The notes under the pieces: model-generated | Told to the model about the DNA's origin: nothing | The model's database searches: none | What the model saw: the letters and a program-made list of their open reading frames with translations, nothing else | In this document: positions 1 to 6,205 of the stretch, piece after piece | Layout of the letters: each line of letters begins with the position of its first letter | Numbering within the stretch: the stretch's first letter is position 1 | Position numbers and translations under genes: made by a program | Assembly (NCBI GenBank): GCA_027297025.1 | Contig: JAPUIM010000282.1 | Location: 1 to 6,414, forward strand | Length of the DNA stretch: 6,414 bases | Origin: Bacteroidota bacterium | Lineage (GTDB): Bacteria > Bacteroidota > Bacteroidia > Cytophagales > Cyclobacteriaceae | Reading direction: 5' to 3'

Positions 1-1053
1 AGAAAGGCGTTCCATATTCTGGACCGATTGGATTCCGTGGGGGGTGAACTAAACGCTTACACCACCAAAGAAAAGATTTGCTTTTATGCCTCTACCCTGG
101 ACCGGTATTTTACTAATGCATTTGAGCTGCTAACTGATATCACTTTCGATTCCATTTTTCCCGAGAGGCAAATCGAAAATGAAAGGGGCGTAATACTGGA
201 GGAGATGGCCATGTACAAGGACAATCCCGAGGATGCTATTCAGGATGATTTTGATAACCTGGTGTTTCGAGGACATCCTATGGGTAAAAATATTTTAGGA
301 ACAGTTGAAAGCGTCAAGTCATTTCACAAAAAGGATTTTCAAAGATTCATTTCACAAAATCTCAATACGGAACGCGTGGTGTTTAGTGTGGTGGGAAATA
401 TATCGCTGCAACAAGTTTTGAAGGCTGTAAATAAACATTTAAAGGACATTCCCCATTATGATGCCTCCCGGCAAAGAAAAACACTTGAAAGTTATAGGCC
501 CATTAAGGAAAGTTCTCACCGCGACTGGCTTCAAGCTCAATGTGCAATGGGGAGAACCTCTTACCCCATAAGCGATTCCAGGCGTTTGCCATTTTTTATG
601 TTGGTAAATCTTCTAGGTGGACCTGGATTAAATACCCGCCTTAATTTAGCACTTAGGGAAAAATATGGATTTGTATATTCAATTGAGGCCTATTACGCTC
701 CATATACCGACACAGGTTTATTTGCCATTTACTTTGGTACTGAACCCTCACAATTGAATAAAAGCACCGACTTGGTTATAAAGGAATTGAAAAAATTGAG
801 GGAAAAACCGTTGGGAATTGTGCAGCTTAATAAACTAAAGGCCCAGGTGTGTGGACAACTGGCTATTTCTGAGGAGAATTATGTAAGTCTTATGTTGATG
901 ATGGGAAAGAGCATGTTGGACCTTAACCGGATCGATAATTTGGAAAATGTTTACAAAAAAATTCAGAGGGTCACTCATCATGAACTACAGGAGTTGGCCA
1001 ATGATATGTTTGATTTTCATGAAATGAGCTATTTACAGTACTCGCCAAATTAG
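1..1053 (+). CDS. M16 family zinc peptidase (insulinase-like), 5'-truncated by window edge
   Basis: The frame is open from the first base (RKAFHILDRLDSVGGELNAY...), so the gene begins upstream; the in-frame TTG at 28 is not its start. The 350 residues seen cover the end of the M16 N-terminal domain and the whole C-terminal domain. The zinc motif HxxEH should lie just outside the window. The third zinc ligand is present in the ExxxxxxE element NERGVILEE (Glu61 and Glu68 of the visible protein). The C-terminal domain carries the substrate-binding R/Y pair in LREKYGFVYS (Arg219, Tyr226), preceded by GGPGLNTRL. Family members of this single-chain type are about 410-430 residues, so roughly 60-75 are missing. 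They degrade or process peptides; the substrate cannot be told from sequence. No signal peptide can be judged. The family call is secure; whether it is catalytically active depends on the unseen HxxEH motif. Confidence 0.93.
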   Translation, partial: RKAFHILDRLDSVGGELNAYTTKEKICFYASTLDRYFTNAFELLTDITFDSIFPERQIENERGVILEEMAMYKDNPEDAIQDDFDNLVFRGHPMGKNILGTVESVKSFHKKDFQRFISQNLNTERVVFSVVGNISLQQVLKAVNKHLKDIPHYDASRQRKTLESYRPIKESSHRDWLQAQCAMGRTSYPISDSRRLPFFMLVNLLGGPGLNTRLNLALREKYGFVYSIEAYYAPYTDTGLFAIYFGTEPSQLNKSTDLVIKELKKLREKPLGIVQLNKLKAQVCGQLAISEENYVSLMLMMGKSMLDLNRIDNLENVYKKIQRVTHHELQELANDMFDFHEMSYLQYSPN

Positions 1054-1105
1054 AGATATCTTATAACTAATCACCGGGATTTTTCTTCCTTTATTTTATT
1101 CTCGT

Positions 1106-1113
1106 TATTTTTG
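1106..1113 (+). promoter_or_regulatory. Candidate Bacteroidota -7 box upstream of the O-methyltransferase
   Basis: TATTTTTG matches the Bacteroidota sigma-A -7 consensus TAnnTTTG exactly. It lies in the 102-base gap after the M16 gene and would put transcription start near 1120, about 35 bases before the GTG start. No TTTG box is visible 17-23 bases upstream, only T-rich DNA, and such an octamer can arise by chance in AT-rich sequence. The rest of the gap (1054-1155) shows no convincing terminator. Confidence 0.3.
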
Positions 1114-1155
1114 TGATAATTATAGAACTGCTCCACCCTAATACCTTTTTATAGA

Positions 1156-1794
1156 GTGGATTTTTTAAGTAAGGATTTACAAGCATACATTGAGGCTAAA
1201 ACCACTCAGGAAAACCCCTTACTCCAAAAACTAAACAGAGAAACAAATGCCAACGTACTGATGCCCAGAATGTTATCTGGTCATTTGCAGGGTAGGGTAT
1301 TATCCATTTTGTCGCACATGATAAAACCGGCGAATATTCTGGAAATTGGCACCTACACCGGATATTCGGCCATTTGCCTGGCCGAAGGTTTAAGACCTGG
1401 AGGGAAATTATACACTATTGATGTGAATCAGGAATTGGAAGGAATGACCAGGCAATATTTATCGCAGGCTGGTTTGGATGATATAGTCCAATATATCGTA
1501 GGTAACGCCGTTGAAATAATTCCATCCTTAGATATTGAATTTGACTTGGTATTTATTGATGCGGATAAGTCAAATTATTGTAAATATTTTGATTTGGTTA
1601 TTGATAAGGTAGTGCCAAATGGATTTATCATCGCTGATAATGTTTTGTGGAGTGGCAAGATCTTGGAAAAGGGCAAAAAAGATGAAGATGCCCAGGGGAT
1701 CATTGATTTTAATGATAAGGTACATCTGGACAAGAGAGTAGATAATGTTCTGTTCCCCATTAGGGACGGATTGATGGTACTAAGAAAATTGTAA
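1156..1794 (+). CDS. SAM-dependent O-methyltransferase (CCoAOMT/COMT-like, methyltransferase family 3)
   Basis: A 212-residue cytoplasmic enzyme predicted to transfer a methyl group from S-adenosylmethionine to a hydroxyl of a catechol-like substrate, using a divalent metal. The SAM-binding motif is ILEIGTYTGYS (61-71). The acidic residue after beta strand 2 is in YTIDVN (86-91). Metal and catalytic residues by family analogy are Asp135 and Lys138 in FIDADK, and Asp161-Asn162 in IADNVLWSGK. The C-terminus DGLMVLRKL is typical and the length is normal. The start is GTG at 1156: the frame is closed by TAG at 1123-1125, no other start codon lies between, and VDFLSKDLQAYIE aligns with the usual N-terminus. 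No Shine-Dalgarno sequence is present. The gene is followed after 15 bases by the lytic transglycosylase gene, suggesting co-transcription. The substrate is unknown; bacterial members are often promiscuous on catechols. Confidence 0.93.
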   Translation: MDFLSKDLQAYIEAKTTQENPLLQKLNRETNANVLMPRMLSGHLQGRVLSILSHMIKPANILEIGTYTGYSAICLAEGLRPGGKLYTIDVNQELEGMTRQYLSQAGLDDIVQYIVGNAVEIIPSLDIEFDLVFIDADKSNYCKYFDLVIDKVVPNGFIIADNVLWSGKILEKGKKDEDAQGIIDFNDKVHLDKRVDNVLFPIRDGLMVLRKL

Positions 1795-1809
1795 TTGAAA
1801 ACAAATTCC

Positions 1810-3741
1810 ATGAAACTAATTTCTGAATCATTGACCATGAAGTTTCTGATAAGCTGGATAATGACCATTTCATTAGCCGGACTTTGCTGGGGTCAAGGTC
1901 CCAAGGTTCCTGCAACTATAGAGTTTGGCGGTCTTAAACTTAAAATAACAGATAAAGCAAGAAGACAGATACAGGAGGATGTAGATGCGCTAAGGATTCA
2001 TCCACAAAGTTTTAAAATTAAGTTAGACCGGGCTACCATGTATTTTCCCATAATTGAAAAAATTTTTCGAGAAGAAAAACTACCCGATGACTTCAAGTTT
2101 CTTTCCCTTCAGGAAAGCGCATTAATTGCCGATGCAGTTTCCTCTTCAAATGCCGTAGGTTATTGGCAATTCAAAAAGCCCACCGCTTTGGAAGTGGGGC
2201 TGCGGGTAGACAGTAAAGTTGATGAACGGATGAATATTTCATCTTCAACCAGGGGAGCCGCTCGTTACTTAAAAAAGAACAACTCTAATTTTGATAATTG
2301 GATATATGCCCTGCTTTCCTATAATGTAGGTGCCGGAGGTGCTCAAAAATATGTTAGTAAAAAGAATTTTGGTGCCAGGAAAATGGAAGTAAACAAGCGT
2401 ACCCATTGGTACGTAAAAAAATTCCTGGCGCACAAAATTGCTTTTCAGGATGAAACAAAAAAGCTTAAGCCAAAATCCTACTCATTGGTGGAGTATTCAA
2501 GAGGGAAGAAAAAGAGTCTTAAAACCATAGCCAAAGAAACCTCTGTTTCCTATGAGGACCTGTTGTATTACAATAAATGGCTCAAAAAAGGGGATGTGCC
2601 ACATGATAAGTATTATCCGGTAATACTTCCTATGAAAAGCCGACAAAAGAAGAAGTATGTGGCCATGAACCAGCCTCCCTCTTTGGGTGCCAGACCTGAG
2701 ATACTGAAGGATGATGAAAAGAGCGGACTTTATCCTTTTATCAAAGGAGATCTAAAGAGCAAGGGTAAACCAGTATTGATCAAAATCAATGGTTTACCAG
2801 GGATCATTGCCAAAGCCGGCGATAATCTGGGTACGCTGTCCACCCGAAGTGGAACCAGCGAAGCCCGCATAGCCAAATACAACGATATATATATGAGCGA
2901 CAAAATTATTCCTGGTCAGGTTTATTATGTAAAATCCAAAAAAAGCAAAGCCAACTTGTATTATCATACGGCATTGCCAGGAGAATCCATGTGGTCAATT
3001 TCTCAAAAATTTGGAATCAAGGAAAAAAGTTTGAGGCAAAAGAATAGAATGACCGAGGAGGAGTCTTTAAAAACCGGTCGGGTATTATGGATGCGATATA
3101 TTCGGCCTTCTAACCATTCCATTGAATATAGAAAGGACTTGGATCTTTTGGTTGAAAAAAATGAAATAAAGGCCATTTCTGTATCCAAGGAATCAAATCA
3201 ACTAGGCGCTAGTATCCAAGGGGAGGTTCAAAAGCCAAAACAGGAACCCGAAATATCAGTTCAAGATGGACTGCTGGAGGAAACAAACAATGCTCTAATT
3301 GGCGTCTCAGCCACCGCATCCAAGAAAGCGGTAAATGAACATTCTCCACAATCTCTAATTCAAATCAAGGAGACCGAGAAAATTGAAATTAGTTCAAAAA
3401 CTCACATTGTTCAGCCCGGAGAAACATTATATGCGATTGCAAGTCTATATGGAGTGACGGTGACTGAATTATCTGAGATTAATACGATAGACGCAAACCA
3501 CCCAATAAAAATCAATCAAGAGATATTAATACCCCTTTCTAAAAACACAAACGTCGCCCCAAATAAAACACAATTAATTGATGATCAAATAGTTATGCAT
3601 GAAGTGCAGGGAGGAGAAACCTTATTTTTTATAGCAACTAAATATGACGTTACCGTGGAGAAACTGATGGAGTGGAATGGCAAAAAGGCCTACGACCTCA
3701 AAGTGGGAGAGAGGTTAAAAATTCAAAACGTGAGGAGATAA
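1810..3741 (+). CDS. Secreted MltD-like lytic transglycosylase with GH23 domain and multiple LysM repeats
   Basis: Predicted to cleave peptidoglycan glycan strands in the periplasm, giving 1,6-anhydro-muropeptides. Residues count from ATG 1810 (643 in all). A hydrophobic segment at 12-26 followed by CWGQG looks like a signal peptide; Cys26 is preceded by AGL, a poor lipobox, so a soluble rather than lipid-anchored protein is favoured. The GH23 domain spans about 75-210. The probable catalytic Glu102 lies in LSLQESAL, followed by VGYWQF (116-121) and LSYNVGAGG (169-177). LysM-like segments follow at about 223-275, 327-379 and 384-429 (divergent), then two clear LysM repeats at 530-577 (HIVQPGETLYAIA) and 595-639 (HEVQGGETLFFIA). 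A charged linker fills 435-530. The start is uncertain: TTG 1795 abuts the previous stop, ATG 1810 follows an A-rich stretch, and ATG 1837 (MKFLISWIM) would give a compact signal peptide. A generic name is used because MltD orthology is not shown. Confidence 0.9.
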   Translation: MKLISESLTMKFLISWIMTISLAGLCWGQGPKVPATIEFGGLKLKITDKARRQIQEDVDALRIHPQSFKIKLDRATMYFPIIEKIFREEKLPDDFKFLSLQESALIADAVSSSNAVGYWQFKKPTALEVGLRVDSKVDERMNISSSTRGAARYLKKNNSNFDNWIYALLSYNVGAGGAQKYVSKKNFGARKMEVNKRTHWYVKKFLAHKIAFQDETKKLKPKSYSLVEYSRGKKKSLKTIAKETSVSYEDLLYYNKWLKKGDVPHDKYYPVILPMKSRQKKKYVAMNQPPSLGARPEILKDDEKSGLYPFIKGDLKSKGKPVLIKINGLPGIIAKAGDNLGTLSTRSGTSEARIAKYNDIYMSDKIIPGQVYYVKSKKSKANLYYHTALPGESMWSISQKFGIKEKSLRQKNRMTEEESLKTGRVLWMRYIRPSNHSIEYRKDLDLLVEKNEIKAISVSKESNQLGASIQGEVQKPKQEPEISVQDGLLEETNNALIGVSATASKKAVNEHSPQSLIQIKETEKIEISSKTHIVQPGETLYAIASLYGVTVTELSEINTIDANHPIKINQEILIPLSKNTNVAPNKTQLIDDQIVMHEVQGGETLFFIATKYDVTVEKLMEWNGKKAYDLKVGERLKIQNVRR

Positions 3742-3743
3742 AC

Positions 3744-3758
3744 CGGATGAAGTATCCG
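3744..3758 (+). terminator. Weak stem-loop after the lytic transglycosylase gene
   Basis: CGGAT (3744-3748) pairs with ATCCG (3754-3758) around a 5-base loop, beginning two bases after the TAA stop. Only a scattered T-rich stretch (GTTATTTTAG, 3771-3780) follows and not a clean T run, so it is at best a weak intrinsic terminator or an RNA 3'-end stabiliser. Confidence 0.25.
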
Positions 3759-3847
3759 CTTAAAACCGGAGTTATTTTAGAATTACGTTGAATTTTAGGA
3801 AATATATTACTCGTATAAGGATTGCCTAGAATTGTCCTAAGCCTGCC

Positions 3848-3859
3848 TGCAAATTTGCA
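3848..3859. promoter_or_regulatory. 12-base perfect palindrome, possible operator
   Basis: TGCAAATTTGCA is its own reverse complement and ends one base before the TATATTTG box at 3861. Such a site within a promoter spacer is where a dimeric repressor or activator could bind. No candidate regulator is encoded nearby: the adjacent response regulator has no DNA-binding domain. Chance occurrence in AT-rich DNA is possible. Confidence 0.3.
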
Positions 3860-3860
3860 T

Positions 3861-3868
3861 TATATTTG
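3861..3868 (+). promoter_or_regulatory. Candidate Bacteroidota -7 box for the response regulator gene
   Basis: TATATTTG matches TAnnTTTG exactly. The nearest upstream TTG-containing word (ATTG, 3831-3834) is 26 bases away, longer than the usual 17-23 base spacer, so the -33 element is weak or absent. Transcription from here would start near 3875 and give a leader of about 117 bases. That leader includes the 10-base palindrome GAAGTACTTC at 3950-3959 and a TCTTA/TAAGA pair (3969-3973 and 3987-3991) just before the ATG; neither is convincing on its own. Confidence 0.4.
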
Positions 3869-3991
3869 ATAGAACAGATAAGAGAAACGAATCGGGATAG
3901 TCATAGATTATTCTGATAAGGGGTTTTAGCTCTTAAAGTGTTCCTTGGAGAAGTACTTCAAAACTCAATCTTACAAGATTAATTTCTAAGA

Positions 3992-4405
3992 ATGATCAAC
4001 GGTGCAATAGATATTGGTTTAGTAATGTTAGTAGACGATAACGATACCGACAATTTTATCAGCCGTCGGATTATTGAAATCAGCAAGTTTGCATCTGATG
4101 TTGAAATCAAAAACTCTGGAAAGAGTGCTTTGGAATATTTAGAAATTAATAAAGAAAATCCTGATCTACTACCTGAAATAATATTTTTGGACATCAATAT
4201 GCCCATTGTTGACGGTTTCGTGTTTTTGTATGAATTTGAAAATTTCAACGATTTGGTGAAAAACAAATGCAAGGTGATCATTCTATCAAGTTCTGATAAT
4301 ATGCGGGATATTAACAAGATCATCAATAATGACCATGTAATAAAATTTATTACCAAACCACTTACCGAGACTGCTCTAAATAGCATAGAATTCCAAAGGC
4401 TCTAA
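3992..4405 (+). CDS. Single-domain response regulator (CheY-like receiver)
   Basis: A 137-residue cytoplasmic phosphoacceptor consisting only of a receiver domain, with no DNA-binding or enzymatic output domain. The acidic pair is Asp15-Asp16 in MLVDDND. The phosphorylation site is Asp67 in IFLDINMP. The conserved hydroxyl residue is Ser99 or Ser100 in VIILSSSDN, and the conserved lysine is Lys122 in FITKPL, so every switch residue is present. The pattern VDDNDTDNFISRRIIE resembles a receiver family common in Bacteroidota, which takes phosphate from separate, often PAS-containing, histidine kinases. No kinase is encoded in this window, so the partner is unknown. ATG 3992 is chosen; ATG 4025 (Met12, MLVDDND) is possible but would cut into beta strand 1. 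The gene has its own long upstream region, and its TAA stop overlaps the stop of the convergent dnaX gene. Confidence 0.93.
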   Translation: MINGAIDIGLVMLVDDNDTDNFISRRIIEISKFASDVEIKNSGKSALEYLEINKENPDLLPEIIFLDINMPIVDGFVFLYEFENFNDLVKNKCKVIILSSSDNMRDINKIINNDHVIKFITKPLTETALNSIEFQRL

Positions 4406-6096
4406 AATTCAGTATCCAACCCCAGTTTATCTTTGAGCGTTTTCAGATGAGGGTTTTTTTTGGCTAAATGGTTAAATTTTTCCTGGGAGGTATATATCAA
4501 TTCACTCTCTTTTTGTGGTATTAAATGGGTGGTGATTTTAATCTTGTTGTTTTTTAGGTTTTCCCTTAAATATTGCAACAAGTCGGCTTTGAATCTTTCC
4601 AATATGTCTTCTTGAAAAGCATTTTTTAGTTTGATTTCAATAGTGTGCTCCTTTATTGATAATTCCTGATTGAGGATGGTAAATTCGGAATCTTTTCCTT
4701 GTGCCTTTATCTTTTGGGCATAGCTTTTCCAATGGTCCTTCAGATTGTGATCACTATAATTTTCGTCTACTATGGGTTCCTTGGTTTCAGATGAAGTTCC
4801 CTGTTTTTCGGCGTACGGCGGAGGTTCTTCAGTCACCAATGTCAACTTGGGAGTTTTTTTTAGGCCTTGCGGCTTTTTAATTTCCGGAGCAGAAATAGGA
4901 TTAACGGTCTTTGCAACTGGTTTTTGTGTGCTGGAAGGTTCCGACTTATCCTCTACCGGGTTTACTTTTAATTTATTTTCACCGCTTGAGTAATCAATTT
5001 TTTTTTTCTGTTGGTTGGTGAGTGGAGATTGGCTAATAGTGAGAACGTCAGGGATGTGAGAGATTTTCAATAACGCCAATTCAATATGCAATCTTTGGTT
5101 TTTGCTTGATTTATAACTCAGGTCATATTGATTGGCTAAGTTCAGGGAAGAGAGTAAAAAAGAAAGTGAAGTATTTTCAGCCTGCTCCTTATATATATTT
5201 TGTACGCTTTCTGATACCTGTAGTAAGGAAATAGTTTGAGCATCTTTGCACACCATCAAGTTCCTGAAATGTTCACTGAGTCCTACTATGAAGTTGTGAC
5301 CATCGAATCCCTGGGCCAAAATTTGATCGAATAACAACAACGCCTGGCTGGAGTTCTGGCTGATCAGGAAATCAGTCATTTTGAAGTAATAATCATAGTC
5401 AAGGATATGGAGATTTTTAATGGTACTCTGGTAAGACACCTGATGTTCCGAAGAAAATGTGGCAATCAAATCGAATAAGGAAAGTGCATCGCGAAGTGCG
5501 CCATCAGCTTTTTGGGCGATCAGGTGAAGTGCTTCTTCTTCGGTTTTTATTTTTTCACTATTGGCAACTTTTTTCAAGTAGTCCACTATATCATTGACCT
5601 GAATTCTCTTAAAATCATAGATCTGACATCTGGAAAGAATGGTAGGTATTACTTTGTTTTTTTCGGTAGTGGCCAGAATAAATATGGCATATGAAGGAGG
5701 TTCTTCCAGGGTTTTTAGAAAAGCGTTAAATGCTGCATTTGACAGCATGTGCACTTCATCTATGATATAAACTTTAAACTTTCCTTGCTGAGGCGGGTAC
5801 CTTACCTGGTCGATGAGATTTCTTATATCTTCCACCGAATTATTGGAGGCTGCATCCAGTTCGAAAATATTCAAAGAACCGGCGGCAGTTTTCTCATCAA
5901 ACTCATTGATCTGTTTGGCCAGGATCCTGGCACAAGTGGTTTTGCCCACACCCCTGGGACCGCAAAATAACAGGGCCTGTGCCAATTGGTTGTGGTCTAT
6001 GGCGTTTTTAAGGGTGGTGGTTACATGTTCCTGGCCTACCACCTGTTCGAAGGTTTCAGGGCGGTATTTTCTGGCCGATACCACGAAGTTTTCCAT
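4402..6096 (-). CDS. dnaX: DNA polymerase III subunit gamma/tau (clamp loader ATPase)
   Basis: This is the motor subunit of the clamp loader, which opens and loads the beta sliding clamp at primed DNA; the tau form also bridges to polymerase. The 564-residue protein has the Walker A motif GPRGVGKTT (46-54), Walker B VYIIDEVHML (109-118, Asp113-Glu114), sensor 1 LATTE (141-145), the SRC motif Ser155-Arg156-Cys157 and sensor 2 GALRDAL (199-205, Arg202). The AAA+ core with lid runs to about 245 and the collar domain III to about 360. A Lys/Pro/Ser-rich linker spans about 361-450, then a C-terminal domain of about 110 residues with charged helices. The four-cysteine zinc module normally between Walker A and DAASNN is absent: residues 61-80 contain no cysteine. 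ATG 6096 is firm, because TAA lies in frame four codons upstream. An A10 run at codons 364-367 may allow a shorter gamma form. Confidence 0.97.
   Translation of the reverse strand: MENFVVSARKYRPETFEQVVGQEHVTTTLKNAIDHNQLAQALLFCGPRGVGKTTCARILAKQINEFDEKTAAGSLNIFELDAASNNSVEDIRNLIDQVRYPPQQGKFKVYIIDEVHMLSNAAFNAFLKTLEEPPSYAIFILATTEKNKVIPTILSRCQIYDFKRIQVNDIVDYLKKVANSEKIKTEEEALHLIAQKADGALRDALSLFDLIATFSSEHQVSYQSTIKNLHILDYDYYFKMTDFLISQNSSQALLLFDQILAQGFDGHNFIVGLSEHFRNLMVCKDAQTISLLQVSESVQNIYKEQAENTSLSFLLSSLNLANQYDLSYKSSKNQRLHIELALLKISHIPDVLTISQSPLTNQQKKKIDYSSGENKLKVNPVEDKSEPSSTQKPVAKTVNPISAPEIKKPQGLKKTPKLTLVTEEPPPYAEKQGTSSETKEPIVDENYSDHNLKDHWKSYAQKIKAQGKDSEFTILNQELSIKEHTIEIKLKNAFQEDILERFKADLLQYLRENLKNNKIKITTHLIPQKESELIYTSQEKFNHLAKKNPHLKTLKDKLGLDTEF
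4998..5007 (-). other. A10 homopolymer in dnaX: candidate frameshift or transcriptional slippage site
   Basis: On the coding strand CAG is followed by ten A residues and then TTGATTAC, encoding Gln363, Lys364-366 and Ile367. The phasing A AAA AAA fits the bacterial -1 slippery heptamer. After a -1 shift, or insertion of one A in the mRNA, the reading is Asn then TGA. After loss of one A it is about nine codons ending at TAA. A short TTGA/TCAA stem (4997-4994 with 4989-4986) lies directly downstream; no upstream Shine-Dalgarno-like stimulator is seen. Its position at the end of domain III is where gamma ends in function. Use of the site is inferred, not shown. Confidence 0.45.
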
Positions 6097-6102
6097 TGAT
6101 GC

Positions 6103-6144
6103 AAGTTAACCAATAACAGACAACAAAGAACAGTGAACCAGTAA
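6103..6144. repeat. Degenerate 7-base tandem repeat in the dnaX leader
   Basis: Read on the + strand, five consecutive heptads from 6110 to 6144 all have C at position 1 and AA at positions 6-7 (for example CAGACAA and CAGTGAA). A sixth, weaker copy, AAGTTAA, is at 6103-6109, and CAAATTG follows at 6145. On the dnaX sense strand the units read TTnnnnG. The array ends six bases before the dnaX start codon. The remainder of the 109-base gap (6097-6205) shows no clear terminator or complete promoter. Its function is unknown; it may be a diverged intergenic repeat or an untranslated leader element. Confidence 0.5.
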
Positions 6145-6205
6145 CAAATTGGACTAGAAAAGGTAGTGACTTTGTCTAATAGGAAGAAGGTAGATGTTGT
6201 TTAGA

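Noticed and set aside
1575..1868. 97-codon open frame on the - strand opposite the O-methyltransferase and the start of the transglycosylase
   Set aside because: It is the antisense shadow of two well-supported genes, has no recognisable domain and crosses their boundary.
1837..1914. Lipoprotein signal for the lytic transglycosylase (Cys after AGL)
   Set aside because: The residue before cysteine is Leu rather than Gly, Ala or Ser, so the lipobox is poor; an ordinary signal peptide is more likely.
3747..3791. Possible 14-residue peptide starting MKYPLKTG after the transglycosylase gene
   Set aside because: It is too short, overlaps the stem-loop and has no ribosome binding signal or known counterpart.
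3795..3840. TTAGGA (3795-3800) and TCCTAA (3835-3840) inverted repeat, with ATTG-CCTA-like words between
   Set aside because: Six-base arms 34 bases apart are not a convincing hairpin or operator in AT-rich DNA.
3950..3959. Perfect palindrome GAAGTACTTC in the response-regulator leader
   Set aside because: A 10-base palindrome in 250 bases is within chance expectation and it is not placed at a promoter element.
3979..4386. 135-codon open frame on the - strand opposite the response regulator
   Set aside because: The + strand frame carries every receiver-domain residue; the antisense frame has low-complexity Leu/Ile/Ser composition typical of a shadow.
5813..6109. Open frames on the + strand within dnaX (including 4772-4993, 5512-5694, 5749-5970 and 5813-6109)
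   Set aside because: All lie opposite conserved DnaX motifs and show no independent coding signal.
6110..6152. CCAAT and ATTGG inverted repeat in the dnaX leader
   Set aside because: Five-base arms far apart are likely chance; the heptad repeat explains the region better.
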